NCBI GenBank assembly: GCA_019911965.1
Contig: JAIOJF010000042.1
Location: 1 to 64,000, forward strand
Direction of reading: 5' to 3'
Source of the DNA: Paracoccaceae bacterium
GTDB lineage: Bacteria; Pseudomonadota; Alphaproteobacteria; Rhodobacterales; Rhodobacteraceae
DNA length: 64,000 bases
Shown here: positions 19,245-29,234 of the stretch, in pieces
Position numbering within the stretch: the first letter of the stretch is position 1
Layout: each line of letters begins with the position of its first letter
Program-made: the position numbers and the translations under genes
The notes under the pieces: generated by a model
Told to the model about the DNA's origin: nothing
Databases searched by the model: none
What the model saw: only the letters and a program-made list of their open reading frames with translations

Positions 19245-19432
19245 GCTTGTTCCTTGGTCAGCAAGATCGCCCGGCCCCTTGATCTGGCAGCTTTCGGGCG
19301 TCTTCGTTTGGTCGAGTCAACAGGTGGGTGGCGCGTGACATTCTGTCAAGGTTCACAAGCGGACGACTCGATTTCGCCCATTCTGCCTTCTGTCCCGCTT
19401 CGGGGCAAGGCCTGCGCATTCCACCGGCCCAA

Positions 19433-20707
19433 TCAGCCGAGCCGCCGGTAGCGTTCGGCCTGGCTGGCGGTCCAGCGGACCTGCACGTCAAAGCCGTCAT
19501 CGCCCTGGTGTTCGGATGTCACCACGCCCTGTTCAAACAGCCAGGCGCGTTTGCGCCCGTCGGAAAAGCCGATATGCAGATCGGCCTCGGTGACGGGTTC
19601 CGCCAGAGCCGCGTCGATACCGTCCAGCAGGGCCGCCATGCCGTCGCCGGTGATCGCGGAGGTTGCAAAAATCCTCGGGTCCCGGTCCGCGATATTGTTC
19701 AGCGCCAGCCGCGTTTCCGCATCCGCCCGGTCGATCTTGTTCCAGACCTCGATCAGGCCGTCCTCGGCGGATTTCGAGATGCCGAGATCGTGCAGGATGT
19801 CGCGCACATCGCTGGCCTGTTCCTCGGTCTCGGGATGGGTGATGTCGCGGATATGGCAGATCAGATCGGCATCCAGCACTTCCTCCAGCGTGGCACGAAA
19901 CGCCGCCACAAGCTGCGTCGGCAGATCCGAGATGAACCCGACCGTATCCGACAGGATCACATCGCGCCCCGATGGCAGGCGCACCGCCCGCATGGTGGGA
20001 TCGAGCGTGGCGAACAGCATGTCCTCGGCCATCACCCCGGCCCCGGTCAGGCGGTTGAAGATGGTCGATTTGCCGGCATTGGTATAGCCCACCAGCGCCA
20101 CGATCGGATAGGGCACCTTCTTGCGCGCCGCGCGGTGTAACCCGCGCGTCTTCACCACCTTGGCCAATTGCCGCTTCAGGCGCACGATGGCATCGTCGAT
20201 GGCGCGGCGGTCCGCCTCGATCTGGGTTTCACCGGCACCGCCGACGAATGACAGGCCGCCGCGCTGGCGTTCAAGATGGGTCCAGCTGCGCACCAGGCGC
20301 GAGCGCTGATAGGCCAGCGCCGCCAGGTCGACCTGCAACACACCTTCGCGGGTGGCCGCCCGGCTGCCGAAAATCTCCAGGATCAGGCCGGTGCGGTCCA
20401 GCACCTTGACCTTCCAGCGCCGTTCCAGATTGCGCTGCTGCACCGGCGTGACCGGGCCGTCGATCAGCACGAGGCCGATTTCCTGATCCTCGATCAGTTG
20501 CGCCATCTCGTCGATCTTGCCCGAACCGAACAGCAATCCCGCATGGGCCTTCGGCAGGCGCACTACCTGCGCGGCGACAACCTCAAGCTCCAGCGCCGCA
20601 GCCAGCGCCACCGCTTCATCCAGCGCATTGGCCGGCAAGCGCCGCGTGTCGCGTTTGGGAATGTCAGGGTGCAGTACGAGGCTACGCATACCGCCGCCGG
20701 CGATCAC
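19433..20707 (-). CDS. hflX: Ribosome-associated GTPase HflX
   Basis: The 424-residue protein has the N-terminal HflX domain (about 10-185, with KIDEMAQLIEDQEIGLVLID and GGAGETQIE), and a G domain beginning ALVGYTNAGKSTIFN (G1), DTVGFI (G3), and NKID (G4). It splits or rescues stalled ribosomes under stress. The GTG at 20707 lies three nt from the hfq stop codon; an ATG six codons in (20689) is an alternative start. The tight hfq-hflX linkage is conserved in proteobacteria. Confidence 0.93.
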   Translation of the reverse strand: MIAGGGMRSLVLHPDIPKRDTRRLPANALDEAVALAAALELEVVAAQVVRLPKAHAGLLFGSGKIDEMAQLIEDQEIGLVLIDGPVTPVQQRNLERRWKVKVLDRTGLILEIFGSRAATREGVLQVDLAALAYQRSRLVRSWTHLERQRGGLSFVGGAGETQIEADRRAIDDAIVRLKRQLAKVVKTRGLHRAARKKVPYPIVALVGYTNAGKSTIFNRLTGAGVMAEDMLFATLDPTMRAVRLPSGRDVILSDTVGFISDLPTQLVAAFRATLEEVLDADLICHIRDITHPETEEQASDVRDILHDLGISKSAEDGLIEVWNKIDRADAETRLALNNIADRDPRIFATSAITGDGMAALLDGIDAALAEPVTEADLHIGFSDGRKRAWLFEQGVVTSEHQGDDGFDVQVRWTASQAERYRRLG

Positions 20708-20710
20708 ACA

Positions 20711-20950
20711 TCAATTGGCGTCGTCGCCTTCATACAGGCTGATCGGTTGGGACGGCATGATCGTTGAAATCGCGCTTTTATAGACCAGTTGCGACTGGCC
20801 ATCGCGGCGCAACAGCACGCAGAACGAGTCAAACCAGGTTATCACACCCTGCAGCTTCACACCGTTGATCAGGAAAATGGTGACGGAGATCTTCGACTTC
20901 CGCACGTTGTTCAGAAATGCATCCTGCAAATTTTGCTTGTCGGCAGCCAT
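20711..20950 (-). CDS. hfq: RNA chaperone Hfq
   Basis: The 79-residue protein has both Sm motifs: Sm1 in [24 protein letters not shown] and Sm2 in [13 protein letters not shown]8 and the proximal-face YKSAIST segment that bind U-rich RNA are present, with a short C-terminal tail typical of alphaproteobacteria. It forms a hexamer that pairs small RNAs with mRNAs. The gene is followed almost directly by hflX. About 135 nt separate it from trkH, enough for its own promoter. Confidence 0.97.
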   Translation of the reverse strand: MAADKQNLQDAFLNNVRKSKISVTIFLINGVKLQGVITWFDSFCVLLRRDGQSQLVYKSAISTIMPSQPISLYEGDDAN

Positions 20951-21086
20951 TGTTTTCAGCCTTCAGTTTTATCGCGCCCCGGCATGAGCGGGACGTTATT
21001 GTTGTTGTTCGTGCCGAATATGGAGCCGAACGCCACGTTTTTCCAGTCGAAACCGCAGAAATACTGTGCCTTTTCCGTCACTTTCG

Positions 21087-22601
21087 TCAACGCCGCCAGA
21101 ATTCCGGGTTCATCAGGGCAATAATTGCCAGCGTTTCCATCCGCCCGACGATCATCGCCAGGCACAGGATCGCGCGCGCCGCCTCGTTCAGATCGGCGTA
21201 GCCGCTGGTCTCGTGCAGGACCACCGGCACCAGCGGTCCCGTGGTTGACAGGGCCGCCACCGCGTAGACCAGGCTTTCGGAGAAATCGAGGCCGGCCAGT
21301 GACAGCGCCAGCATGATCAAGGCGCTGGCCACCGCGAACAGCATGAAGAACAGCCAGGCGACATAGGCGCCTTCGCGGCGGATATGGCGTGCCGCCCGCC
21401 CTGCCCCGCCAACCGAGGACGGCAGCGCCAGCTTCTGCATCTCGCGCATGCCGTGCTTGTAAAGCGCATAGATGCGCAACAGCTTCACACCGCCCGCCGT
21501 GGTCGCCACGCCGCCGCCCATCACCGCCAGCACCAGCAGGATCAGACCCGGCGTGCCAAGCCCCGACCAGTGTTGCGCGGTATCCCAATGGGCGCTGACA
21601 AAGCCGGTCGTGGTCAGAAACGACAAGGTGGTAAACACGCTGCCCCAGAGCGCCTGCAAGGCCGCCAGGGCGTCCTCCTGTTCGTTGACCTCAAGTGCGC
21701 CGTACCAGTGCCGCAGGAACAGCAAGCCCGGCAGAACCGTGATGAAAACCAGCATCAGGCGGAATTCCTTGTCCCCGAACAGCATCGCAAGCGTCAGCGA
21801 ACGCCGCTCGGCGGTGAAGACCAGCCGCGAGACGGTCAGGATCAGCAGCAGCAGCACCAGCAATTCGCCGGGCGTGCCGGCCCCGGAGGTTTCCATGCCG
21901 GTGCCGGCGGTGATGCCGCTGGTCGACAACGTCGCCATCGCCAGGATCACCGCGTTGAAGGCGCGCTCGCCCGATACCAGCAGCCCGAAAGCCAGCAGAA
22001 CCGTCAACCCGAGGTAAATCGGCGTGATCCTGAAGCCGAACGCCACCAGCCGCTCGGCGGCATCGGCGGCACGAATGCGGGTCATTCCCCCGGAAACGTC
22101 GTTTTCGGCGCGGCTGGCATAGATCTCGAAGCCGCCCAGGTTGAGCGGCGCGAAGATCGAGATCGCCGCCACCAGGATCAGCAATCCCCCCAGCCAGCCG
22201 ACCAGCGCGCGCCACAGATGCACCGGTTCGCTCAGGCGGGCGGGATCGTCGAATATGGTGGCCCCGGTGGTGGTCAGGCACGAGACCATCTCGAAATAAA
22301 GCCGGAAGAACCCGGCATCCGGCACCAGATACAACAACGGCACCGCCAGCATCACCGGCAGACCGGCAAAGGCCACGAACAGCGCGATCAGATGGCTGCG
22401 TGCGGTATTTTCGGGGCGGAAATTCACCGTCGCCAGCGCGATCAGCCCGGTCAGCAGCAAGAACAGCCCGGCGCAATCCAGGAATACCCGCACCGTGAAG
22501 AAATCGTCCAGCCGCACCGCCAGCGCCATCGGCACCAGCATCGCCAGCGACGCGATCCCCATCAGGATCACCAGAAACGGCAGGCGCAGGATCATGTTCA
22601 T
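21087..22601 (-). CDS. trkH: Trk-type potassium uptake channel subunit
   Basis: The 504-residue protein has the four membrane-pore-membrane repeats of the TrkH/KtrB family, with filter loops TTTGATIFDD, TLSTSGITAGTG, FLTTTGFVSA and ALSTTGPLVP. The second and fourth loops keep the S-x-x-G pattern of low-selectivity filters. It moves K+ (with H+ or Na+) across the inner membrane under control of the TrkA ring encoded nine nt upstream. Another in-frame ATG two codons in could be the start. Confidence 0.94.
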   Translation of the reverse strand: MNMILRLPFLVILMGIASLAMLVPMALAVRLDDFFTVRVFLDCAGLFLLLTGLIALATVNFRPENTARSHLIALFVAFAGLPVMLAVPLLYLVPDAGFFRLYFEMVSCLTTTGATIFDDPARLSEPVHLWRALVGWLGGLLILVAAISIFAPLNLGGFEIYASRAENDVSGGMTRIRAADAAERLVAFGFRITPIYLGLTVLLAFGLLVSGERAFNAVILAMATLSTSGITAGTGMETSGAGTPGELLVLLLLILTVSRLVFTAERRSLTLAMLFGDKEFRLMLVFITVLPGLLFLRHWYGALEVNEQEDALAALQALWGSVFTTLSFLTTTGFVSAHWDTAQHWSGLGTPGLILLVLAVMGGGVATTAGGVKLLRIYALYKHGMREMQKLALPSSVGGAGRAARHIRREGAYVAWLFFMLFAVASALIMLALSLAGLDFSESLVYAVAALSTTGPLVPVVLHETSGYADLNEAARAILCLAMIVGRMETLAIIALMNPEFWRR

Positions 22602-22610
22602 CGCGCGCCC

Positions 22611-23987
22611 TCAGAAAAAGTCGATGCTGACCTGCAACAGGCGTTCAACCTCGGGCACGTCCTGGGCCATGCAGAACAGCGCGATCACGTCGCCTTCCTC
22701 GATCCTTGTCGAGGCGACGGGGCGGATCACCTCGTTGCCCTTCTTGATCGCGCCGACCAGCACGCCCTCGGGAAACGGGATATCGCGGATGCGCTGATCG
22801 GCGATCGGCGACGGCGCCATCACCTGCGCCTCGATCACCTCGGCCTCGGCATCGCCGATGGAATAGACCGCCCGCACCCGGCCATGCCGGATATGGCGCA
22901 GGATCGACGACACGGTGGTCACCCGCGGATTGATGAAGGCGTCGATATGCAAAGGCTGCATCAGCGAGGTCAGCGTCGGATCGTTGATCAGGCTCACCAC
23001 CATCGGACAGCCCGCCGCCTTGGCACGGGTGGCGACCAGTAGATTGGTCTTGTCGTCATCGGTCAGCGCCATCAGCGCATCGGCCTTGTCGATATTCGCC
23101 TCGGCCAGCATCTCCAGGTCCAGCCCGTCGCCATGCAGCACGATGGTGCGTTCCAGCGCATCTGCGGCGCGTTCCGCCACGGCGCGATCGCGTTCGATGA
23201 TCTTGGCGCGGATGCGGTCCACCCGCTCCTCCAGCCGCCGTGCCACCGCCAGCCCGACATTGCCGCCGCCGATGATGATCACGCGCTCGCGTTTCTTCAC
23301 GCTCTTGCCGAAGATTTCCAGGGTGCGGCCCAGATCCTCGGTATGGGTGAATATATAGACCTGATCGCCGGCAAAAAGCTGATCGCCGGCCTCGGGCGCG
23401 AACAAGGTCCCCTCGCGGCGCACCGCCACCACCACCGCGCGCAGGGTCGAGAACAATTCCGTCAGCTGGCGCAGCGGCGTGTTCAGCACCGCGCAGGTGT
23501 CATCCAGCGTAACCCCGATCAGTTGCGCCATGCCATCGAGGAACAATTCGGTATCGAAGGTGGCCGGCGCCAGCAGGCGTTGCAGGGCCGCCTCGGCCAC
23601 TTCTTTTTCGGGACTGATCACCACGTCGATCGGCATGTGATCACGCCGGTAGAGATCGGAATAGATCGCGTCCAGATAGCTTTGCGCCCGCAGCCGCGCG
23701 ATCTTGCGCGGCACCGCAAAGACCGAATGCGCCACCTGGCAGGTGACCATGTTCACCTCGTCGGAATGGGTCGCGGCGATGATCATGTCGGCATCGCGCG
23801 CACCTGCCCGGTCCAGCACGTCCGGGTAGGAGGCGAAACCGGTAATGCCGCTCACATCCAGCGAATCGGTGGCCCGGCGCACCAGTTCGGGATTGTTGTC
23901 CACCACCGTCACGTCGTTCTTTTCCGAGGAAAGGTGCCGCGCGATCTGCCAGCCGACCTGGCCCGCACCGCAGATGATGACCTTCAT
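22611..23987 (-). CDS. trkA: Trk system potassium-uptake regulatory protein (NAD-binding)
   Basis: The 458-residue protein has the duplicated RCK layout: RCK_N 1 at MKVIICGAGQVGWQIARHL with DNN after beta2, RCK_C 1 about 140-225, RCK_N 2 at RVIIIGGGNVGLAVARRLE, and RCK_C 2 about 370-450. It forms the cytosolic ring that gates TrkH in response to nucleotides. The ATG at 23987 is preferred because GGGAG precedes it and the Rossmann strand starts there; an upstream ATG adds nine unrelated residues. It follows ntrX by 83 nt, as in related genomes. Confidence 0.95.
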   Translation of the reverse strand: MKVIICGAGQVGWQIARHLSSEKNDVTVVDNNPELVRRATDSLDVSGITGFASYPDVLDRAGARDADMIIAATHSDEVNMVTCQVAHSVFAVPRKIARLRAQSYLDAIYSDLYRRDHMPIDVVISPEKEVAEAALQRLLAPATFDTELFLDGMAQLIGVTLDDTCAVLNTPLRQLTELFSTLRAVVVAVRREGTLFAPEAGDQLFAGDQVYIFTHTEDLGRTLEIFGKSVKKRERVIIIGGGNVGLAVARRLEERVDRIRAKIIERDRAVAERAADALERTIVLHGDGLDLEMLAEANIDKADALMALTDDDKTNLLVATRAKAAGCPMVVSLINDPTLTSLMQPLHIDAFINPRVTTVSSILRHIRHGRVRAVYSIGDAEAEVIEAQVMAPSPIADQRIRDIPFPEGVLVGAIKKGNEVIRPVASTRIEEGDVIALFCMAQDVPEVERLLQVSIDFF

Positions 23988-24070
23988 CAGGTTCTCCCAA
24001 AGGCTCCGCCGCAATGTTTGTCAAAGAGCCGCGGCAAGGTCAATTGATCATCGGCGAATTGGCGGGCGGA

Positions 24071-25474
24071 TCAGTCGTCATCCTCGTCGATCTCGGCCAC
24101 CCGTGCCCCGGATTTCGACGAGGTGACGACATTCAGCGATTTCAGCTTGCGATGCAGCGCCGAACGCTCCATGCCGACGAAACTGGCGGTGCGGCTGATA
24201 TTGCCGCCGAAGCGGTTGATCTGGGTCATCAGGTATTCGCGCTCGAACAATTCCCGCGCCTCGCGCAGGGGCAGCGTTGCAAGGTTGCTGGACAGGCTGA
24301 AGCCACCCGAGTCGCGCTTGCCATTGTCGCTGTCGGGCAGTTCGCGGGCCTCGATCCGCCCGGCGCTGGGGCCGAGGATCAGTACCCGTTCGATCACGTT
24401 CTTCAACTGGCGCACATTGCCCGGCCAGTGCATGGTCTGCAACAAAGCCTCGGCCTCGTCGGTCAGACGCCGCGCCGGCAGGCCTTGCGTCTTGTTCAAT
24501 TGCTCGATGAAATGGCGCGCCAGTTCCGGGATGTCCTCGCGTCGGTTTTCCAGCGCCGGCACCGAGATCGGCACCACGTTCAGGCGGTGATACAATTCCT
24601 CGCGGAAGCGGCCCTCGGCTATCTCGGCCTTCAGATCCTTGTTGGTGGACGAGATCACCCGCATGTCCACCCGCACCTTGTCGGCCCCGCCGACGCGCTG
24701 GAACTGCTGATCCACCAGCACCCGCAGGATTTTCGATTGCGTGCCGATCGGCATGTCGCTGACTTCATCGAAAAACAGGATGCCGCCATGCGCCTGTTCC
24801 AGGAGGCCCGGCTCGTGGCCGCGTTCCAGCGTTTCGCGGCCAAACAGCACTTCCTCCATGCGCTCTGGTTCGATCGAGGCGCAGTTGACCGAAACGAACG
24901 GGCCTTTGGCGCGGTCCGAATGGGTGTGGATATAGCGCGCGGCAACCTCCTTGCCGGAACCGGCGGGGCCGGTCAGCATGATCCGGCCGTTGGTTTTCGT
25001 TACCTTGTCCAGTTGCGATTTCAAGGTCTTGAAGGCGGAACTTGATCCGACCATGACGGCCGAGGTGACATCGGAATTGCGCAGGCTGGCATTTTCCCGG
25101 CGCAGGCGCGAGGCCTCCATCGCGCGGTGGATCACCACCAGCAACTGGTCAATGTTGAACGGCTTCTCGATGAAATCGTAAGCCCCCTGCTTCACCGCGG
25201 CGACCGCGATTTCAATGTTGCCGTGGCCGGAAATGATCACCACCGGGATATCGGGATTGTCGCGCTTGGTGGCTTTCAGGATGTCGATGCCATCCATCCG
25301 GCTGTCCTTCAGCCAGATATCCAGGATCATCAGGTCTGGCGGTTCGGCATTGATCGCGGCAATGCAGGCATCGCTGTCGCCCGCCAGCCGCGTGGTGAAG
25401 CCCTCGTCCTCCAGGATATCCGAGATCAGCTCGCGGATATCCTTTTCGTCGTCAACAACCAGTATGTCACCCAT
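24071..25474 (-). CDS. ntrX: Nitrogen regulation response regulator NtrX
   Basis: The 467-residue protein has a receiver domain with D52 (MILDIWL), an AAA+ domain with Walker A GPAGSGKE (169-176), Walker B GILFFDEV and arginine region FREELYHRLN, and a C-terminal Fis-type HTH (NISRTASFVGMERSALHRKL). The L1 loop that should read GAFTGA is replaced by a segment at 211-231 (FGRETLERGHEPGLLEQAHG), so contact with sigma54 is unlikely to be normal. It is the partner of NtrY, encoded 22 nt upstream, and controls nitrogen, redox and envelope genes in alphaproteobacteria. Confidence 0.94.
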   Translation of the reverse strand: MGDILVVDDEKDIRELISDILEDEGFTTRLAGDSDACIAAINAEPPDLMILDIWLKDSRMDGIDILKATKRDNPDIPVVIISGHGNIEIAVAAVKQGAYDFIEKPFNIDQLLVVIHRAMEASRLRRENASLRNSDVTSAVMVGSSSAFKTLKSQLDKVTKTNGRIMLTGPAGSGKEVAARYIHTHSDRAKGPFVSVNCASIEPERMEEVLFGRETLERGHEPGLLEQAHGGILFFDEVSDMPIGTQSKILRVLVDQQFQRVGGADKVRVDMRVISSTNKDLKAEIAEGRFREELYHRLNVVPISVPALENRREDIPELARHFIEQLNKTQGLPARRLTDEAEALLQTMHWPGNVRQLKNVIERVLILGPSAGRIEARELPDSDNGKRDSGGFSLSSNLATLPLREARELFEREYLMTQINRFGGNISRTASFVGMERSALHRKLKSLNVVTSSKSGARVAEIDEDDD

Positions 25475-25496
25475 TACTCATCCTCACTGGCGGCGT

Positions 25497-27755
25497 TCAG
25501 GCCACCTTTTTCTTGTTGTCTTTCGGCTTGGTCAGGCCGGTGCCCGGCAGCACGATCTTCGCCAGCGCACCTTTGTGATCACAATTCTCGAACGGCTCGG
25601 CATCGGTCAGGTCCAGCGTGCCGCCATGTTCCTCGATGATCTTCTTGACGATCGACAGGCCAAGGCCGGTGCCCTTGTCGCGGTTGGTCACGTAAGGCTC
25701 GAACAGCCGTGCGCGGTTTTCCGGCAGGCCGATACCATTGTCGGAAATGCGGATTTCACAGCGGTCACCGCCATGCGCCACCGCCACCCGGATTTCCGGC
25801 TGGTAGCCCGCCGGTGGGCCATTTTCCAACATGGATTCAATCGCTTCCCCGGCGTTCTTGACAAGGTTTATCAGCGCCTGCGAGATCATCGTGGCGTCGA
25901 AATGGCCCCAGATTTCATCGAATTTGCAGTCCAGTCCGATGCGGATAGCGGCAAGGCCTGCCTCCTGCAACACCACCGCATCGCGGATGATGCGCACCAG
26001 ATCGACCTGGCGGCGCTCGGGTTCCGGCATGCGGGCGAATTTGGAAAACTCGTCAACGATGCGCCTGAGGTCCTGGGTCTGTCGGATGATCACATCGGTA
26101 TATTGCTCGACCGCATCGGTATCGACGCCTTCGATGCGCGCGAACTTGCGTTTCAGGCGTTCCGCCGACAACTGGATCGGCGTCAGCGGGTTCTTGATCT
26201 CGTGCGCGATACGGCGCGCCACGTCGCCCCAGGCCGCCATACGCTGCGCCGAGACCAGCGCGGTTACATCATCGGAGGTCACCACGAAGCCTTCCAGCGC
26301 GCCGCTTTCGTTGTGCCGCGTGGCGATGCGCACCAGCAGGTTTTCGCCCGATCCGGCGCGGGTAAGCTGCACCTCTTCCTGCGCCACCTCGCCGTGGCCT
26401 TCGGTAACCTCCTTGAACAGATCGGAAAATTCCGGCACCGCCTGTTTCAGGGGCCGCCCGATATCGCGTTCGGGATCAAGCCCCAGCATCCGGACGGCGG
26501 CGGAATTGACCAGATCGATCTGCCCCTTGGAGCCAAGTCCGATCACCCCCGTGGTCACGCCTGTCAGCACTGAATCAAACAGCCGGCGGCGGCGTTCGGT
26601 CTGGGCGTTGCTGTCGATCAGCGTGTCGCGCTGCGCCTTCAACTGGCGGGTCATCTGGTTGAACACGCGGCCCAGCATCGCGATCTCGTCATCGCCTTCT
26701 TCCTCGCGCACCCGTACCTCGAAATCACCCGCGCCGACGCGCTGCACCGCGCCCGCCAGCCGGCCCACCGGCTGTGCCAGTCGTTCGGCAAACCACAGGC
26801 CCAGCCAGATCGAGGCAAGGATCACGATCACCGCAAAGCCGAGATAGATCAGGCCGAATTCAAACAGCAACCGCCCGCGTTCGTTTTCCAGTTGCTGATA
26901 AAGCGCGATGGTTTCCTTGGTTTCGTCCAGCAGGCTGAAAATCGCGCCATCGACATTGCGCGAGACATAAAGGTAGCGATCCGCGAAGGCCGCCAGCTTG
27001 ACCAAGGCGCGAAATTCGTTGTTCTGCCAATCCTTTATAACCTGAACTTCACCCCCGGCGGCGGCTTCGATCAGGATCTGGCCGGGATTTTCAAAATCGA
27101 ACAGATAGGATCGCTCGCCGCGCGCCACCAGACCGGCCGCACCGTCGATGATGTAGGCCTCGCGCAGGCCGCGCTGGATTTCCGTCTGCCCCTGGCTCAG
27201 CAGCACCCGCAGATCGCCTTCGGTCAGCAGGGGCGACAGGCGCTTGTTGCGGTTCAGAAACTCCGCCAGCACCTGCACGTCATGCACCAGCGCGCTCTGG
27301 TGTTCCGCCTCATAGGCCTGTGCCGCTTCCAGTGACGAGCCGACAACCTGGCGCACCCGGTCGGAAAACCAGCCCTCCAGCCCGAAATTCAGCGTGAAAG
27401 TGGCAAAGACCGCCACCAGGATCGTCGGGATCAGCGCCATGATGGCGAACACGCCGGTCAGCCGCAGATGCAGCCGCGAACCGGCGGATTTCGCCCGCCG
27501 CGCCGCGATCATGCGCGCGATGCGCTGCAGGACCAGCGCCGCCACCACCAGCACATAGACCAGATCCGCCAGCATCACGGCCCGCAGGCTGACAAAGGCG
27601 GCACCTTCCTCGAAAAATCCCAATGCGGTGAAGGTCAGAAGCGCCAGCAGCGGGCCGAGCACGAACAGGCTGATCACGCCGAGGCCGCGCACCTCGCGTT
27701 TCTTGCGAAATTCGTTCAGAACGTCCCAGGTGGATGAGATCGCCGGCGTCTTCAC
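25497..27755 (-). CDS. ntrY: Nitrogen regulation sensor histidine kinase NtrY
   Basis: The 752-residue membrane kinase has three N-terminal hydrophobic segments (about 28-130), a periplasmic sensor part, a further TM (about 290-315), a HAMP domain (AERLAQPVGRLAGAVQRVGAGDFEVRV), a PAS domain (about 390-490), HisKA with the phospho-His in [17 protein letters not shown], and an HATPase with NLVKNAGEAI, ISDNGIGLP and GTGLGLSIV. The GTG at 27755 is supported by GGAGG five nt upstream. It phosphorylates NtrX. Confidence 0.95.
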   Translation of the reverse strand: MKTPAISSTWDVLNEFRKKREVRGLGVISLFVLGPLLALLTFTALGFFEEGAAFVSLRAVMLADLVYVLVVAALVLQRIARMIAARRAKSAGSRLHLRLTGVFAIMALIPTILVAVFATFTLNFGLEGWFSDRVRQVVGSSLEAAQAYEAEHQSALVHDVQVLAEFLNRNKRLSPLLTEGDLRVLLSQGQTEIQRGLREAYIIDGAAGLVARGERSYLFDFENPGQILIEAAAGGEVQVIKDWQNNEFRALVKLAAFADRYLYVSRNVDGAIFSLLDETKETIALYQQLENERGRLLFEFGLIYLGFAVIVILASIWLGLWFAERLAQPVGRLAGAVQRVGAGDFEVRVREEEGDDEIAMLGRVFNQMTRQLKAQRDTLIDSNAQTERRRRLFDSVLTGVTTGVIGLGSKGQIDLVNSAAVRMLGLDPERDIGRPLKQAVPEFSDLFKEVTEGHGEVAQEEVQLTRAGSGENLLVRIATRHNESGALEGFVVTSDDVTALVSAQRMAAWGDVARRIAHEIKNPLTPIQLSAERLKRKFARIEGVDTDAVEQYTDVIIRQTQDLRRIVDEFSKFARMPEPERRQVDLVRIIRDAVVLQEAGLAAIRIGLDCKFDEIWGHFDATMISQALINLVKNAGEAIESMLENGPPAGYQPEIRVAVAHGGDRCEIRISDNGIGLPENRARLFEPYVTNRDKGTGLGLSIVKKIIEEHGGTLDLTDAEPFENCDHKGALAKIVLPGTGLTKPKDNKKKVA

Positions 27756-27875
27756 GAAATCCTCCGGATTCTGGACCAGATGCGGTTCGATCCCGCGAAA
27801 TACGCTGCAATAATGTCACGACCTGATCGCTCAGACATCGAAACCCGCACGAAAGTCACAATAACTGTGGCCTTC

Positions 27876-29234
27876 TTACATCAATTTGCGCCGCCGTGCC
27901 ACGGATATATCCAGATCGGTGAGTTTTTTTCGCAGCGTATTGCGATTGATGCCCAGCAATTCGGCACATTTCGCCTGATTGCCGCCGGTGGCGTCCAGTG
28001 CGATCTCCAGCAGCGGGATTTCCATTTCCTTCAGGATTCGCGGATATAACCCCGCCGGTGGCAGGCTGCTGCCATGCAGATCGAAATACCGCCGCAGATG
28101 CGTGGCAATCGAATCCGACAGCTTTTCCTTTGCCTGCGGCCCGGTCGGCTTCACCCCCTCGCCCGGCGGTCCAAGCGCCGCCTGCACATCGGCCCTGGAA
28201 ATCTCGTCCTCGGGACATGTCACCACCAGACGGCGCAGGGTGTTTTCCAGTTGCCGCACATTGCCCGGCCAGGAATGCTTGCGCAACTGATCCAGCGCTC
28301 CGGCGCTGATCCCCTTGGTCTTGCCGGCCTCGCGGTCCAGCCGGGACAGGAAATGTTCGGCCAGAAGCGCAATATCGTCCACCCGCATCCTGAGCGGCGG
28401 CACCTCAAGCGACACAGCGCTTGACCGATAGAAAAGATCGCTGCGAAACTCGCCGCGCTCCACCGCCCCGGCCAGATTGACCTGTGTTGTTGCCATCAGC
28501 CGCGGTGCGCGATCCGCCAGCGCATCCAGATTGCGCACCAATCGCGCCTGCGCGGCCGCAGCCATGTCGCCGATTTCATCGAACAGGATGGTGCCGCCAC
28601 CCGCTCGGCTCAATGCCGCATGCACGGCGTCGATCTCGGCCAGATCAGCCGCCCCGACCACCACGAAAGGCAGCGAGCGGCGATCCGAGAAATCGTGAAT
28701 GACCCGTGCAATCAATGACTTGCCGGTGCCGCTTTCACCGGATATCAGCACCGGCAGATCGGTGTTCAGCACCCGTGCCACCACCCGGTACAATTCTTGC
28801 ATCACCGCCGTTCGCCCGACCAGCGGCAGATCCTCGCCGCCTGATTGATCCACGCCGCGCCGCGCCTGTTGCTTGCGCTCCAGCGCACGGGCCGAGCGTT
28901 TCATCAGGTCCGGCAGATCGAAGGGTTTGGGCAGGTAATCGTAGGCCTCGGCCTGTTCGGCCTTGATCGCGGTCATGATGGTGTTCTGCGCCGAAATCAC
29001 GATCACCGGAAGATCGGGCCGCAATCTGGTGATTTTCGGCAATGTTTCCAGGCCGTTGCCATCGGGCATGATGACATCGGAAATCACCAGGTCGCCGCGC
29101 CCCTCCTCGACCCAGCGCATCAGCGTGACCAGCGAGGCAGTCGCATGCACCTTGCAGCCCGCCCGGGTGAAGGCTTGCGTCAGAACCGTGCGGATCGTGC
29201 GGTCGTCATCGGCAACAAGAACAGTGCCATCCAT
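27876..29234 (-). CDS. ntrC: Nitrogen regulation response regulator NtrC, GAFTGA-less type
   Basis: The 452-residue protein has a receiver domain with D53 ([10 protein letters not shown]), an AAA+ domain with intact Walker A GESGTGKS (166-173) and Walker [12 protein letters not shown], arginine region EFRSDLFYR, and a Fis-type HTH ([20 protein letters not shown]). Between strand beta3 ([11 protein letters not shown]) and Walker B the L1 loop is deleted, so the GAFTGA motif is missing. R. capsulatus NtrC also lacks it and is known to activate sigma70 RNA polymerase. Start overlaps the ntrB stop codon as TGATG. Confidence 0.94.
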   Translation of the reverse strand: MDGTVLVADDDRTIRTVLTQAFTRAGCKVHATASLVTLMRWVEEGRGDLVISDVIMPDGNGLETLPKITRLRPDLPVIVISAQNTIMTAIKAEQAEAYDYLPKPFDLPDLMKRSARALERKQQARRGVDQSGGEDLPLVGRTAVMQELYRVVARVLNTDLPVLISGESGTGKSLIARVIHDFSDRRSLPFVVVGAADLAEIDAVHAALSRAGGGTILFDEIGDMAAAAQARLVRNLDALADRAPRLMATTQVNLAGAVERGEFRSDLFYRSSAVSLEVPPLRMRVDDIALLAEHFLSRLDREAGKTKGISAGALDQLRKHSWPGNVRQLENTLRRLVVTCPEDEISRADVQAALGPPGEGVKPTGPQAKEKLSDSIATHLRRYFDLHGSSLPPAGLYPRILKEMEIPLLEIALDATGGNQAKCAELLGINRNTLRKKLTDLDISVARRRKLM

